From Aphis gossypii (lineage: Eukaryota; Arthropoda; Insecta; Hemiptera; Aphididae), in the NCBI RefSeq assembly GCF_020184175.1, contig NC_065532.1, positions 19,096,001-19,160,000 on the forward strand: 64,000 bases of DNA, given 5' to 3'. The stretch's first letter is position 1. Each line of letters starts with the position of its first letter. The notes under the pieces were generated by a model, which was given only the letters and a program-made list of their open reading frames with translations, ran no database searches and had not been told where the DNA came from. This document shows, in pieces, positions 11,011-22,609 of the stretch. Made by a program: the position numbers and the translations under genes.

Positions 11011-13420
11011 TCAGTGAAATAAACTATACCATGTAACAATAAAAAAACATGTAGCCAGTATCGTAATCTGGTTATGTTTGTGAAGTAGAATGAACATTTT
11101 TGTATACACTATTACACGCATGTTCGATTTGTTCAATGAATTTATGCACACGGCATATAAGAATAAAATTACGTTTTCTATAAAATAATATGATAAAATT
11201 ACACCAAAAAGTCCGAATAGGAATATAAATTTAGTTCTCACGTGAGCACAAATCGCAGTGTAGTTTTCTATTATAATCTATACTCTTTAAAGGTATATAT
11301 ATGTACAGTATTTACGACATAAAAAATAAATTATTAATAGGTACCTACTTTGTTATCTTTATTTTTGTACTGAAAATAGTCTATAATATTTGGAACTTGA
11401 AGTAATCTTATCTTGGTTATTATTTAGTAGCAATAGTCTGTATATTGGAATTGAGTTCTATTACTGCACTTAGTATGTGTATTATAACACACCTTATATT
11501 TCTTTCAAATCAAGAGGCTGTAGATTTTTATACTTAATCATATCCAGTTGAGGAGTATGTGGTAATAGTTATTCCCATTACACGAGGAGTTGGTATTGAG
11601 AACCGGGTTGTTGGATCGATACAAATAAAGTTTTCGAAGTTATATTTTACAGGTTTTAGAAACTTATGACTTGCGCTCATAAACTAACACAATTGAAAAC
11701 GATATAGCAACGTATACAAAGTTTATTAAATGATTGAAGTAGTAATAATATTATAGTACACTAACACCTGAGTAACCCTGTACTTAAGGACAGTATATTG
11801 TAGATCACTGGAGCAGCGGAGTACGAATTGAAATAATTTAATTATTATGATTTATCTGTAAGGTTAGTTATCGTACTTATAATAAATACAATTATTAATG
11901 TAATTATTTAAAAATATAGATATATGACTGTTCTCTGATAGTTTTTACTTCGGGACTTAAAACTTGACTGCTAGCCATGCTAATAATATTTATATTTGTA
12001 CTTTTATATTAAACCGTTCCTGTGATCTATTAACCTTAGCTAATTCGCTGAGTACGGCATAAATTATGAGTCGATTATCTGTAAGCCGTTACAACCCCTT
12101 TTGCCATTTAAAATTTACCCGCAAATTTATTTTGAAAATAAAATTAAATCAAAATACAAAAGCTAATTAAAGATATATTTGTGAACACTTGACAATACTT
12201 TTTCTATTTTTGATGGTGGATATTTATTTAATTCTTTTTGGTGAATAGCCCCATTTTTATTAATCACAGGATACATCACGGTTATATTACAAATATTTAG
12301 ATTCAGGTTGTTAGTAGTACTATATTTTAATATTACCTAATTTAGCATAAAAATAATGTCTCTCCTTGTAAAAAATATGAATAAAGAACATTATTATAAT
12401 AATTATGATCATAATTTATTTTATGATTATATGTATACTCAGACTAGTATTTTATAATCAATAAATAAATAGTTCATCACTTGATACATTCGTATTTATA
12501 TTTTGGATTAAGTAATGGAGATGTATTGTTTTAGTATTATATATTTATATCTATCCATTTTTTAAATAGTTAGAAATTATTGTATGTAGGATCAGTGTAG
12601 ACACTGTAAATATGTAGACTCGCACGGTCTCTTTCTAGAACTCCTATCTGTAAAAAGTAATTCAACAAATAGAATAACATTTAATTACCATATTCGTATT
12701 TTTTCTAAAACTTTTTAGAACTTCATAGGTATTATAATTACAATGAAGTTAATACTGTAGAACCTATTTTTTAACTGTATTAATGTGTTATTAACGAATT
12801 TAGAAAATGTATTAACTATAAACTCAGAATTTTTTAAGCTAGGTCATCGTACATGTTTTACTTAGCAACACTTACAAACGTATTGCCTAGCATATTAAAT
12901 AATAATACTTGTATAATATCGTAGTTGGCTCATTTTATTTTATATTTTAAACAATTTAAATGTTATTTAATTAAAATATAAAATTTTATATCGTATACAT
13001 AAATACATTATTTTTTTTAATAATTGCTTTTGAATAATTGTTTTGACATCTTTGTTTGCATTGATTGGTGTAGTCTTAAAAAGTACATTCTGTATTTATT
13101 CTTAATATATTTTATGTGTATAATTATGTACTCTATAATTATTATTATGGTTTATAATGAATAATTATATGTTTGATTAAATTTGTCTCCTTTTTAATAT
13201 TTTCTACTTGAATTGCTATCATGTTTATGACAGAGTCTAATGAGTATGATGATTTTATCAGACAATTGATTTTAATGCTAGTATGGTTATTGGTTACGTT
13301 TATTATATTGTAGGTTCTTGTGTTTTATTAATTGTGTTTATTATATTTGAGGACACATTTGAAATTATGGTAAAAGTCTACATTTTTTGTCATCTTAGTA
13401 TAATAATTTATTTGGTTTTA
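11011..13420. other. AT-rich non-coding stretch
   Basis: Contains CTCACGTGAG, a 10-bp palindrome, at 11237-11246 and one TAGGTACCTA at 11338-11347. Otherwise there is nothing I can name. Confidence 0.5.
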
Positions 13421-13423
13421 AAA

Positions 13424-13453
13424 TTGTTGCAGGGGTTGTTTCCCCTGAAACAA
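13424..13453. repeat. 12-bp stem hairpin, 6-nt loop
   Basis: TTGTTGCAGGGG and CCCCTGAAACAA pair at 11 of 12 positions around the loop TTGTTT. The G/C-rich inner stem (AGGGG/CCCCT) is unusual in this AT-rich context, so a chance origin is less likely than for the many AT palindromes. It is too short for a microRNA precursor. Confidence 0.8.
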
Positions 13454-13459
13454 GCTTCA

Positions 13460-14555
13460 TTTATTGATAAAATACATGTCATCCCTATTAGTTTTATTGT
13501 TTTTACTATTAACTGTACAGACTAATACACAGTATTCGATTAGCCAAATTCGTATATCCAAGAATTTTTTGAGATTAATTTTCTATAAAACGTTTTATTT
13601 TTATTTGTCTTACGTCCCAAGAAACTGTATGTTTTATAATTTTTGAATGAACTTAAATTACTCATAAAATAAAGAATGTGATTTTAAATCAACAATCGTA
13701 TAACTCCAATTAAAAAAAAAGTTTTATTAAGAGTTTTGTAGCATATTATTTTAAAAAAAATTTTAGGTGTTAAAATTATAAATTATTTAGATTATATTTA
13801 ATTATAAAATAATTTACAAGTTCTAGTGACCATGATAAATTTCGTAAAACTTTAAATGATTATAAAAAAAGTGACTATTTATTTTTAGTTGCAATAAAAA
13901 CAATTCATTAAGGAATCTCGTATTAAAATGTTAAGCTATTTTTTACTCACAGACATATTTAATCATATGTACCTAAATCAAATAATTTTAAATGTCAAAA
14001 ATAAAAATAATAAATATTTCAATATTATATACCTATTGGCATATACGTATACGTAATATAATACGTAAAACATGCTTAGATAAATATTTGGTGAAAATGT
14101 ATAGCTCCTATATAATATGGTCATTCATTTTTGAATTGTAACACAAAAACTACTCAGATTTTTTCAAAAATTGTTGTTTATAATACGAGTGTTGAAGCGT
14201 ACTATTCATTATAATGAACGCGGTTCCTTTTTAAGTCGGACGTCGGAATCTAAACGATTCAACTGTAATTCGAAAACAAGTGCAAACCAAAAACTATTTG
14301 AAACGTGATCCTATACAAGTAACTGAGAAGAGATGTTTCATTTAATTTTACAATTTTTTTCTGGAATTTTAAGCGAAATTACAACAAAACGAAAGATACA
14401 TTTTAAAATAAACAATAGTGATTCTGACGGCAAAAAAATATTTCTCTTATTGTTTTTTACGATTACTTAATATTATGTAATAGAAATGTATTAAAAAATT
14501 AATGTTTTCTGAAATAATGAGTGTCTTGCGCTAAATACATCATACCACATCCATG
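13460..14555. other. AT-rich non-coding stretch
   Basis: Short plus-strand open frames at 13283-13646 are Ile/Val/Phe-rich with no motif. No element ends. Confidence 0.5.
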
Positions 14556-14559
14556 TAGT

Positions 14560-14840
14560 AGTGTAGTGCCAATAACGTTACGTTGCTATATAGCGAAACT
14601 TTTGCAGTACTCGCGGTCGGCCATCGTATTTTTTCCTTCGTCGCCACCACCATTCAAGATTCGCATCCATAAGCGTACACAACAGTTTACGTCATAATAA
14701 TATAATAAACCTATATACCTACAGCTGGGTAATGTTTTTTTTAACGCAAAGCACTCGCTTCCGCTTCTTAGTAAACATTGTTTGGTTTTATTTTTAAGTA
14801 GGTCAAGACATAATAACACATTATATACTTGCATTACATT
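14560..14840. other. GC-richer island
   Basis: Contains TTACGTCATAA (14687-14697), a CREB/ATF or bZIP-like site. On the minus strand a short ATG frame lies at 14586-14624 (MADREYCKSFAI then stop) with a fair context (ACGATGG). The surrounding minus-strand frame of 82 codons has no motif. Possible regulatory or 5' UTR sequence, but no gene is called. Confidence 0.18.
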
Positions 14841-16500
14841 TTATGAACAAAACAAATAGGTATGTATCTTATTATTTTTTTTCTTGTTATGGTGGTTTAA
14901 TGGTGACACTTTATTTTATATTTTAAATTTTATTTACTCAAGAACTTTGCTCTTCGAGTACAGTGTACAAAGCGCGATTATTGTCAAACACTTAACAATT
15001 ACCGCAGTTTTATACTAATTTAAACAAATAAGGATATGATTGGATGAAATATTTCTCAACGTTTTAGCTCATGCTATATACTCTACGGCTCATCTACATT
15101 TTTAATTTTTGTAAATAATAAATTAGAGATTCATTTTAAAATAACTATTCATTTATTCAAAATTTGATATTTAAAATGTTTTCTATTCTGAGTTTGTGGC
15201 CCACGATTGTATTTACAAATAACCCGGAACTTTGCTCCAAATAGAATCTTTAGAACTATTATATAATTACAAATATGGCCATAACAATAGCAATAAAGAT
15301 GTTTAAACCTTTGAATAAAACTAAAAGTTTAAAACGTTTTTGTTGACAATTATACAGCCGTTTATAAGAAAAATATATCATGTTAAATTAGGTAAGAAAT
15401 GAACCTCTAAAATAAAAACATAATATTATGTATAAAATATAAAATATTGCTAGCACTTCGTATGTATAAACAATTTTGTATGGACATATTATTTTGATTG
15501 TTACAAAGTCTAAATATTTTAATTTATCATACTAGGGTAAATATTATTATTTTTTCAAATCTCGTGAATCGTTCTCTTCATTAACGTTTTGTGAATAATA
15601 AAAAATAGTTTTTTTAGAATTGTATGTGTCTGGTGTAGGCAGTTTAAGTGGTTTAACAAGTTTTTTTTATTTATTTTCACTCTATAGTTTCAATATTTAA
15701 TATTTGACTATTATTTGAATTCTTTTTATTATTTTGTATATTGTACGTATTTTACTTCGTTATTTTTAATAAGATATTTGATTCAATTGTTTACATTACA
15801 TTCAGTGTTAATTTCTATAAAATAATCATTTTTCTGTTGCTTGATTAAGATTTTCTATCAGCTAATTATGATTGTTTTACACTTTTTGTTTATAAATACA
15901 AATAAAAAGAACTTTTGACGCTTTGTAAAATTTGATAATTATCATGAAATAAGATCTTTGAAATACAAACTTCACTTTTCCTTAGTTTATTTTAATAATA
16001 ATAATCTTTAATATTTGCGTGTCAACTATCAAATAATACAGACAAATTAAAGCAATATTACTTTTAAAAATGTATAAAAAGTTTACCTACCATTCATTTT
16101 ACCTACCAAGAGACACAAATATTAAATAAATACAAACTTTAACGATTTAAATACATTTATTGTTATAATAAATTGTTTTGATAATTCACTATTATCATAC
16201 TTATATATAATATAAATGCACTATAAATTCTTGACTAGAAATCAATATTATTATTTGTTATCGTATACGTTGTGAGGTATACACTTTTAAATTTATTCTT
16301 GGAAATAGTTATACATCTCAGTAAATCGTTATTAATTTATAATTATATTTGTATAAATTAATTTCTCGTGTATATTGATCATATTATTGAAATTAAACAA
16401 TCGTGATATATATAACCTTTAAAGCTTGCTAACATTTAAATTATTTTAAGAAATTAATTTTAACTTTGAAAATTCAAAATATTTAAAGAATATCATGATT
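14841..16500. other. AT-rich non-coding stretch
   Basis: The 11-mer GAACTTTGCTC occurs twice (about 14942 and 15228). Otherwise nothing recognised. Confidence 0.5.
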
Positions 16501-16504
16501 AATT

Positions 16505-16530
16505 ATACATTTATTTATTAATAAATGTAT
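16505..16530. repeat. Perfect 11-bp inverted repeat, 4-nt loop
   Basis: ATACATTTATT, TATT, AATAAATGTAT: arms are exact reverse complements. It is pure AT-type sequence, so it may be chance. Confidence 0.8.
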
Positions 16531-17033
16531 TTAGTACCTAAAAGTTTGGAAATTATTTAATTTTAAAATGTTATCTCAAATATAAATACAAATATAATAG
16601 AACTGCAGTAAAATATTGTTTTTCAAACCTTATTATTTCGTGCTTCAAGAATATCTCACTAAAATAACAAAAACTTTATATTTTGTAAATTTTCAAAGAC
16701 TTTCAATCAAATTACGTGCAACGTGATAATTTCAGAGCATACATTTACTGGCCCTAATAATTATGTTTTCCGAAACCAACAAAAACAACCCGTATAATTG
16801 TAAATCCAATTGAATGAAAAATCATTAACAAAAAAATACGGAAGTGAAGTAAATGTTTTCTAAACTTGAATTCGCAATAAATTAATTTAAAAACGTTGAA
16901 AAAAAAACGATGATTCAAAATTATGTTTGAAATGGTGATGTCTAGAAATTTCAAATATTATATGATATAGTTCTATAGCTTAGAGGACACTATGTGACAA
17001 CATTGTAGATTTTATATTTCTATTACCTATATA

Positions 17034-17161
17034 CAGGGCCGGATTTAGGGAAGAGCTGACAGAGCTGCAGTCCAAGGACTCCCACAGTTTTATGATTAGT
17101 AAAAAAAATAATTTTCTTGTTTATGTATAAGGGTCCACCACATACCCAAATCCGCTCCTTG
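17034..17161. mobile_element. hAT-like MITE, 128 bp, diverged
   Basis: Left end CAGGGCCGGATTTAGGG and right end (reverse complement) CAAGGAGCGGATTTGGG share CGGATTT and the CAGGG-type terminus common to insect hAT relics. The flanking octamers differ, so the target duplication is not detectable. It has no open frame and is a non-autonomous relic. Confidence 0.6.
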
Positions 17162-18000
17162 TTATGCAGCTAGTATTCATACATACTAGTACATTATACA
17201 TAATATGTATAATCGAGATGTGTTTATTTTATCAATTGGTCAATGAACGCAATATTATATATTACTGCAGTTATGTTATTTTATTTAAGAAACGGATTCA
17301 TTTTGGATTCAAGTCGTTTCATTAATTTTATTAAAATTATTATCTTTCTAATTTCAATTGAAATGCTAGCAAGTATACTATCGGTTCCTTGGTTTTTATC
17401 GAATTATTATATAATATTATTACAATTAAATTATGAAGAATAGACGTATAAGTAGTTGTTTTAAATTTAGACTGAAAATATATAGATATATATAGTATTT
17501 TTCAGACGTTTCTTGAGTTGTAAATATTATGTTAAAATAAATTAATCTTATCTGAACCACACAATAACTTGGCTATACATCATACTACCTGTTATTATAT
17601 TGCCAGATTCGTTTAAATCGTACGCCCTTCAAATGTTCAAAACAACTATAGAAGGTAACAATATATTCGGGTTGCTCTAGTTTTTAGAATACGATGCTTT
17701 TAACGTTGAAGTTCGCGTTGTCTGAACAAATTTATATTAAATCGTCTTAATATTTGCTCTTGTATTATAATATTATGTATATAAGTGAATTATTATCCAT
17801 AGTTTCTGATTATGCCACGAGGTCTGCGGGCTTGTTGATTTTGATATTATTATATTATTACTTTCATATACCCGTGCGTCGGTTGTTGGGGGTCGGGTAT
17901 TGCAAAAACTTTTCTGTCTTTAAGATCTCTTTGCTCCACAACTTGAAGGAACAGAACAAATATGTATGATACGTTTTTTCGTTTTGAGAATATATAATAC
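17162..18000. other. AT-rich non-coding stretch
   Basis: Short open frames at 17243-17443 and 17754-17969 are hydrophobic AT-rich noise. A G-rich patch (GGTTGTTGGGGGTCGGG) lies at 17880-17896. No gene is supported. Confidence 0.5.
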
Positions 18001-18040
18001 GACCTTATACAGTGTACAATATTATATATAACCCATATAA

Positions 18041-18115
18041 ATATTTGTTCGCTAACATAAACGCACAAAGAACAAAATGGTCATACATATTTGTTCACGA
18101 ACATAAACATACAAA
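18041..18115 (+). repeat. Imperfect tandem duplication, 46-bp period
   Basis: ATATTTGTTCGCTAACATAA at 18041 recurs as ATATTTGTTCACGAACATAA at 18087. The similarity continues to ACGCACAAA versus ACATACAAA, about 29 bases with a few mismatches. It is a two-copy local duplication, adjacent to the palindrome cluster at 18162-18275. Confidence 0.7.
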
Positions 18116-18161
18116 ATCAACAATATTACTGTGTTTATTTGTCTTTGTATACTCCACCGCT

Positions 18162-18275
18162 CACGCGCGTGTTTCGTTTTCCCTATATAATATCATAAGT
18201 GCGATATTTTGTGAATATATCGCTATAATAAAATTACAATCATGCTCGGGATTGGGGTTTTGAATACACCGGTGT
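18162..18275. promoter_or_regulatory. Palindrome cluster with TATA-like box
   Basis: Within 115 bases there are CACGCGCGTG (18162-18171, perfect palindrome), TATATAA (18184-18190), GCGATAT/ATATCGC hairpin arms (18201-18223) and ACACCGGTGT (18266-18275, perfect palindrome). This density of GC-containing palindromes next to a TATA-like box suggests a regulatory region. No initiator consensus lies about 30 bases downstream of the box and no gene follows, so this is tentative. Confidence 0.22.
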
Positions 18276-18289
18276 CGTTGGTTCGTTTA

Positions 18290-20330
18290 ACCTCCAGTAT
18301 CTCATAATATAGTATAATATGGTTTTATAAATTACGCATACAAAATAATAATAGTATATAATTGATATAATTAAGTATATGGGGTAAAAAGGCAAAAGTT
18401 AACACACACAATTTATTCATCACTATACACGTATACATATACGAAGTGACCATTTAACGCGTAAAACACTCATATTATTTCAGAAAATACTAACGTTTTC
18501 GTAAATATTTACCTAATACTGGACCTAATACTAAACTGGGTGGTAGGTATATATTACAGTATTACTCATTCCTGTCAACAGTACATTTTAATTCCTACGA
18601 CTAGTGTCAGCTGAAGTGCAAACTATATACTTACACTACTTAAATATTTAACAAGAATTAATAATTCAGCTTTAAAAATGTTTTTGAATCTAAAATGAAT
18701 GCTTGGAACATTTCAAAAAGACCTCTTTTGATTTACTCACTTATTTTCCAAATTTAACTATACAGAAGTCAGTGTTTACATACTCTTTAACATAATTTAA
18801 GTAAACACAATATAATACATTTTTATAATATAATATAGATTGGGTAATGGGTATGTACGTTTTTTTGTTTTTACACCACGACTGAAACTTTGTTTAGAGA
18901 TACATATTGGGTTTCAGTTTATTAAATATATTTTATAAAATAAAATATTATTTTTTTATTTTTTATTATTTTATAATAATAAAATATATGATCACGATTT
19001 CATTAAATGAATATGCTCGTGAATCATCGATTATGAGCGCTCAAATTGAATTCTAGTAAGTTTTTGTGAAGTAATGCATACGACAAAACCTTAAAACTCA
19101 ATATATTTACTATCAGACATTGCCCGTTGTCGCGTAATATGTCATGGTCGATACGAGTAAAGAATAGACTCCTCTTTGATAAATTAGCAGTGTTAGAGCC
19201 ACGTATATCTTAATTTGTGGTTAGAACTCACTTAATCGCAATAGTTATATTAGGCGCGTTTTTGTATTATCTCTGAAACAGTCTATTGAAACTTTTGTTT
19301 CATTATTGTTTAATTACATAATATTTAATTTCTTCGAATTATCAGACGGATGATAACATTGTGCCTTTATATCGATTGTATATAGTAATAGACAGTTTAT
19401 ATTCAACACAACTGCTGAAGCTCTATAAATAATACATACGTATATAGTGCTCAATGTACAATTATATATATATATGTATTTTTTATTCTCCGTAAAGAAT
19501 GTTTAAAAAGCACTTTCATTTAACAAAGCTAATATTTTCAATATTATCGTACAAAAAAAAAGTAATATGGATTATGTTGTTTATTTGATGTTAACCTATA
19601 GGTAGAATATGGGCATGAATTTTATTCAACGAGAAAACGGAGGGACATTGAGGGCTGCTTTAATGTGCAGTATATTCACTGATATTCATCACGTTTTTTC
19701 GTATTTGTTTATACTTCAAAAACGAATTTATTCTGATTGTAATTATGAAATTGTTCAGTTCACTTAAAAAGTTAAAGACCATATTTTTAAATATATGGAT
19801 TTTTATATTTAAGCAGTTTCCATTAATGACATATTTTTTTTGTTCGAAATCACCAATTCTAAACGTGATTAAATGTTTGTGGGTAAATAGTGGACAATTT
19901 TTTTGAACATTATTTTAAAATGTAAAAATCATTATACGAATAAATCTATGAACAAGGGTGAAATTACGGTGTCGAACATGCTTGGTGTAAGCCAACCTGT
20001 ATATTATAAGTAGAAAATTATATAAACATTTACTTTAAAAAAATTATCTGAAAAACTACTGGAGGTGTCGTTGAAGCAGTTCTATTTTGTGCGTACGAAT
20101 ACATAATAAACAAACAACGGCGCGTTTCATTATTTGAAATGAGAAAATTCGTTAAATAAGAACGATTTAAATATGCATAATGCCGTGAGACAGTATTTCT
20201 AAAAAAAATCCATTAAATTATAAAAGTTTTACTTAAATAATTCGCCACTATGAAAAAAAAAAAAATGCTAATTCAATAAAATGAAACCAAAAAACAATCA
20301 GGTATTTAGGCTATTAAATGGTTTGGAAGT
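18290..20330. other. AT-rich non-coding stretch
   Basis: No transposon ends, RNA genes or credible frames. A short AT dinucleotide run lies near 19464-19477. Confidence 0.5.
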
Positions 20331-20490
20331 TAATTCATGTCAGTTTACACTTTCATTTTACAAAGTTGGTCGTGGAACTCTAATGAATATATTGACCTTT
20401 GGGTGGACTTATTTTTAAGGTCGAAATCGTGTACAAGAGACAAACGGTCGACAACAGTTTATAAATATATGAGCGTCGGTAGTGGTAGCG

Positions 20491-20512
20491 GCGACGACGA
20501 TGACGACGACGG
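20491..20512 (+). repeat. GAC/GAT trinucleotide microsatellite
   Basis: Repeated GAC with one GAT, in a GC-richer patch (about 20440-20530). A plus-strand frame reads it as an acidic Asp run ending at 20525 (SVGSGSGDDDDDDGFRV, stop). It starts without splice signals or homology, so a simple repeat is the safer call. Confidence 0.7.
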
Positions 20513-20909
20513 TTTCCGTGTTTAATGAGACCCTTAACGACGAAATTATTTCCTTCACAGAACTATAGAATTTGAACTTACACTGTATATGTATATAGTC
20601 TCGCTATAGCAGTGGATAAAGTAGTAGTTGCAACCCATAGCCATGGTTTTAAAAAGTGGTTTCAAAACTTTTGATGTATCTCGTCTTTCCGTTTCGATTT
20701 TATATCATCTCGAAATTTTCTGACACAACTGCAGCTTCGCCATTATTATGTGTGACTTATATTATAACAACACGCATTTTACTCTCGCTACCCACCCAAT
20801 GTTGTGGGCCAGTAATTGTTGTCATATTACGTGTAAAAATGTCGCGTCAACAGTTTTAATATTGTAATTTATAATCATTACACTGCACGTATAGAGTATA
20901 GGTCTTATC

Positions 20910-20965
20910 CAGTGGCGTGCTCAGTGGGAGATGGAAAGTTATATTATTCCCCATGGGCCTTTTTT
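20910..20965 (+). mobile_element. hAT-like element, left end only
   Basis: CAGTGGCGTGCTCAG at 20910-20924 is a typical hAT terminus, followed by GTGGGAGATGG and CCCCATGGGCC before a T-run. I could not find a matching inverted end downstream, so it is truncated or too diverged. Confidence 0.45.
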
Positions 20966-21403
20966 TTTATACTTTAAACATGACTGAAAACAGTTCATCA
21001 AAATAATATGTAGTTTGTACGTGCTTGTTAAAAACTAAATTTTTCATCGGAAATATATGCTGTGTGGATAGCAGAATACGGTTTAAATTCATCTTGAATA
21101 AATAAGAAATAAATAATACATATTATTTATCTAATTTTTTACTTTTATAAAAGATCGATCAAGTACCTCAAATGTTTTTTTATTTATTTTTAAATCGTTA
21201 ATATGTTTCTAGTCAATCGTTGTAGCTTGTTGGTAAATGTTGATTTAAATTAAATTACTCGTTATTATTTATATTTTATTTTATAATTTAGTGTTTAATT
21301 TCAACTGTTCACTTAACCCTAATTTAAAACGTAACCCTAAAATTTAGTAACTAAACACATGACTATATTATGATTTTTTTCCAAAATTAGAAATGTGTTA
21401 GAT

Positions 21404-21425
21404 AAATAGGTTTTTTAACCTATTT
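21404..21425. repeat. Perfect 9-bp hairpin, TTTT loop
   Basis: AAATAGGTT, TTTT, AACCTATTT: exact reverse-complement arms. Confidence 0.8.
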
Positions 21426-22332
21426 TATGCCTTTGTGTATATGAAAAATAAACATAAAAATTTAGGAATCATTCAATTTAAACCTAGTGAATAATATTTT
21501 TAAATTTCAGAAAAATAACATAAATCGTTAATTTGTGTTTATAAAATCTAAGCCTCAATAAATTTTAAGTCTTAACTATAAATAATCGAACCTTTTATAC
21601 ATTTCTTAACTACAAAATTTTAAAAAAATTCTGAAAATTTAAACATCTGGTAAGAAATTAATTAGTATCTATGATGATTTGCTTTTAAACCTAACCATTC
21701 TTCAAATATTTATCGCGTATACAGGTATCAAAAAAAAAAAATCTCACATGTTATTGTAAAGTTTAAAATTAGCATAGTCATTTCAGGTTGATTACATATT
21801 ATATACGTACATAATATTATATAAATATTATAATATTTTTAATGTTAATTATTATTATATTTATTAATGGCACTATGATTCAATTATATATATTATACTG
21901 ATATGGTATTAGTAGTTACAGTGCAATAGACTAGTATACCTAAATAGTTATTAATTATTATAATTAAAGACAAAAAGTACAAAACAATCACAAATTTTAA
22001 GAAAACTATCTAGAAATAGTGTCCCAAGGAGTAATTTTAATTTTTTTATTATTTGAAATTCTGAGTTTACGATGCAGAGTATGATTATAGTGGATTATAC
22101 CCATATGGAGGTTTATTATTAATCACATAAAATTGGGATTGATTTCTGTAAGTGAGAAGAGACTGTTGGGGTTGTAACATTTGAATTGGAAAATTGTTCG
22201 GAAAAGTCCAGGGAATCATTAAAAATTGAGTTTAAGAATTTTAAGTTTGTTGAATCACGACGAGAAGTGAGACTAGGAATATTCATATATTTATTATTGT
22301 TATTGCTTTTATCGGTTGCTTAAATATTCATT

Positions 22333-22372
22333 TATATATTATATATATATATATATTATAAAATATATATAT
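22333..22372. repeat. AT dinucleotide microsatellite, interrupted
   Basis: Two runs of alternating AT separated by TTATAAA. Simple-sequence repeat. Confidence 0.85.
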
Positions 22373-22572
22373 GTATTATTTATAAATTAATAGTTTTCGG
22401 TGATTATGTTTTGTAATAATTCAAACAAAATTTAAAAAGATGGTCAGTAAATAGTATAATTGACTGGTTTAAAAGTCTCCTTTGTTTCCATTAATTCCAT
22501 AAACCTAGGTAGGTATCAATGTTATATTTTATATAGTATTTAAATGTATTTTTTTTATTATTTATGCTAAAC

Positions 22573-22606
22573 GTTTTTCAAAATATATGCATATATTATG
22601 AAAAGC
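22573..22606. repeat. 34-bp near-perfect palindrome without loop
   Basis: TTTTCAAAATATATG (22575-22589) faces CATATATTATGAAAA (22590-22604) with one A/A mismatch. A G-T wobble and a G-C pair extend it to 22573 and 22606. Centre ATGCAT. This length without a spacer suggests cruciform potential or a fold-back relic. Confidence 0.75.
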
Positions 22607-22609
22607 TAT

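Larger units (their letters stand above)
20970..22570. other. AT-rich non-coding stretch with AT microsatellite
   Basis: Holds the 21404-21425 hairpin and an interrupted AT microsatellite at 22333-22372. No gene or element was recognised. Confidence 0.5.

Noticed and set aside
20337..20525. Plus-strand frame ending in an Asp run as a small protein
   Set aside because: The acidic run is a GAC/GAT microsatellite, and no splice or start context is present.
20610..20632. CTATAGCAGTGGATAAAGTAG as another hAT end
   Set aside because: The similarity to CAGTGGCGAAG stops after six bases and there is no partner end.
21325..21350. AACCCTAA-like words as telomeric repeats
   Set aside because: Only two isolated, unequal copies. 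Insect telomeres are long arrays of TTAGG.
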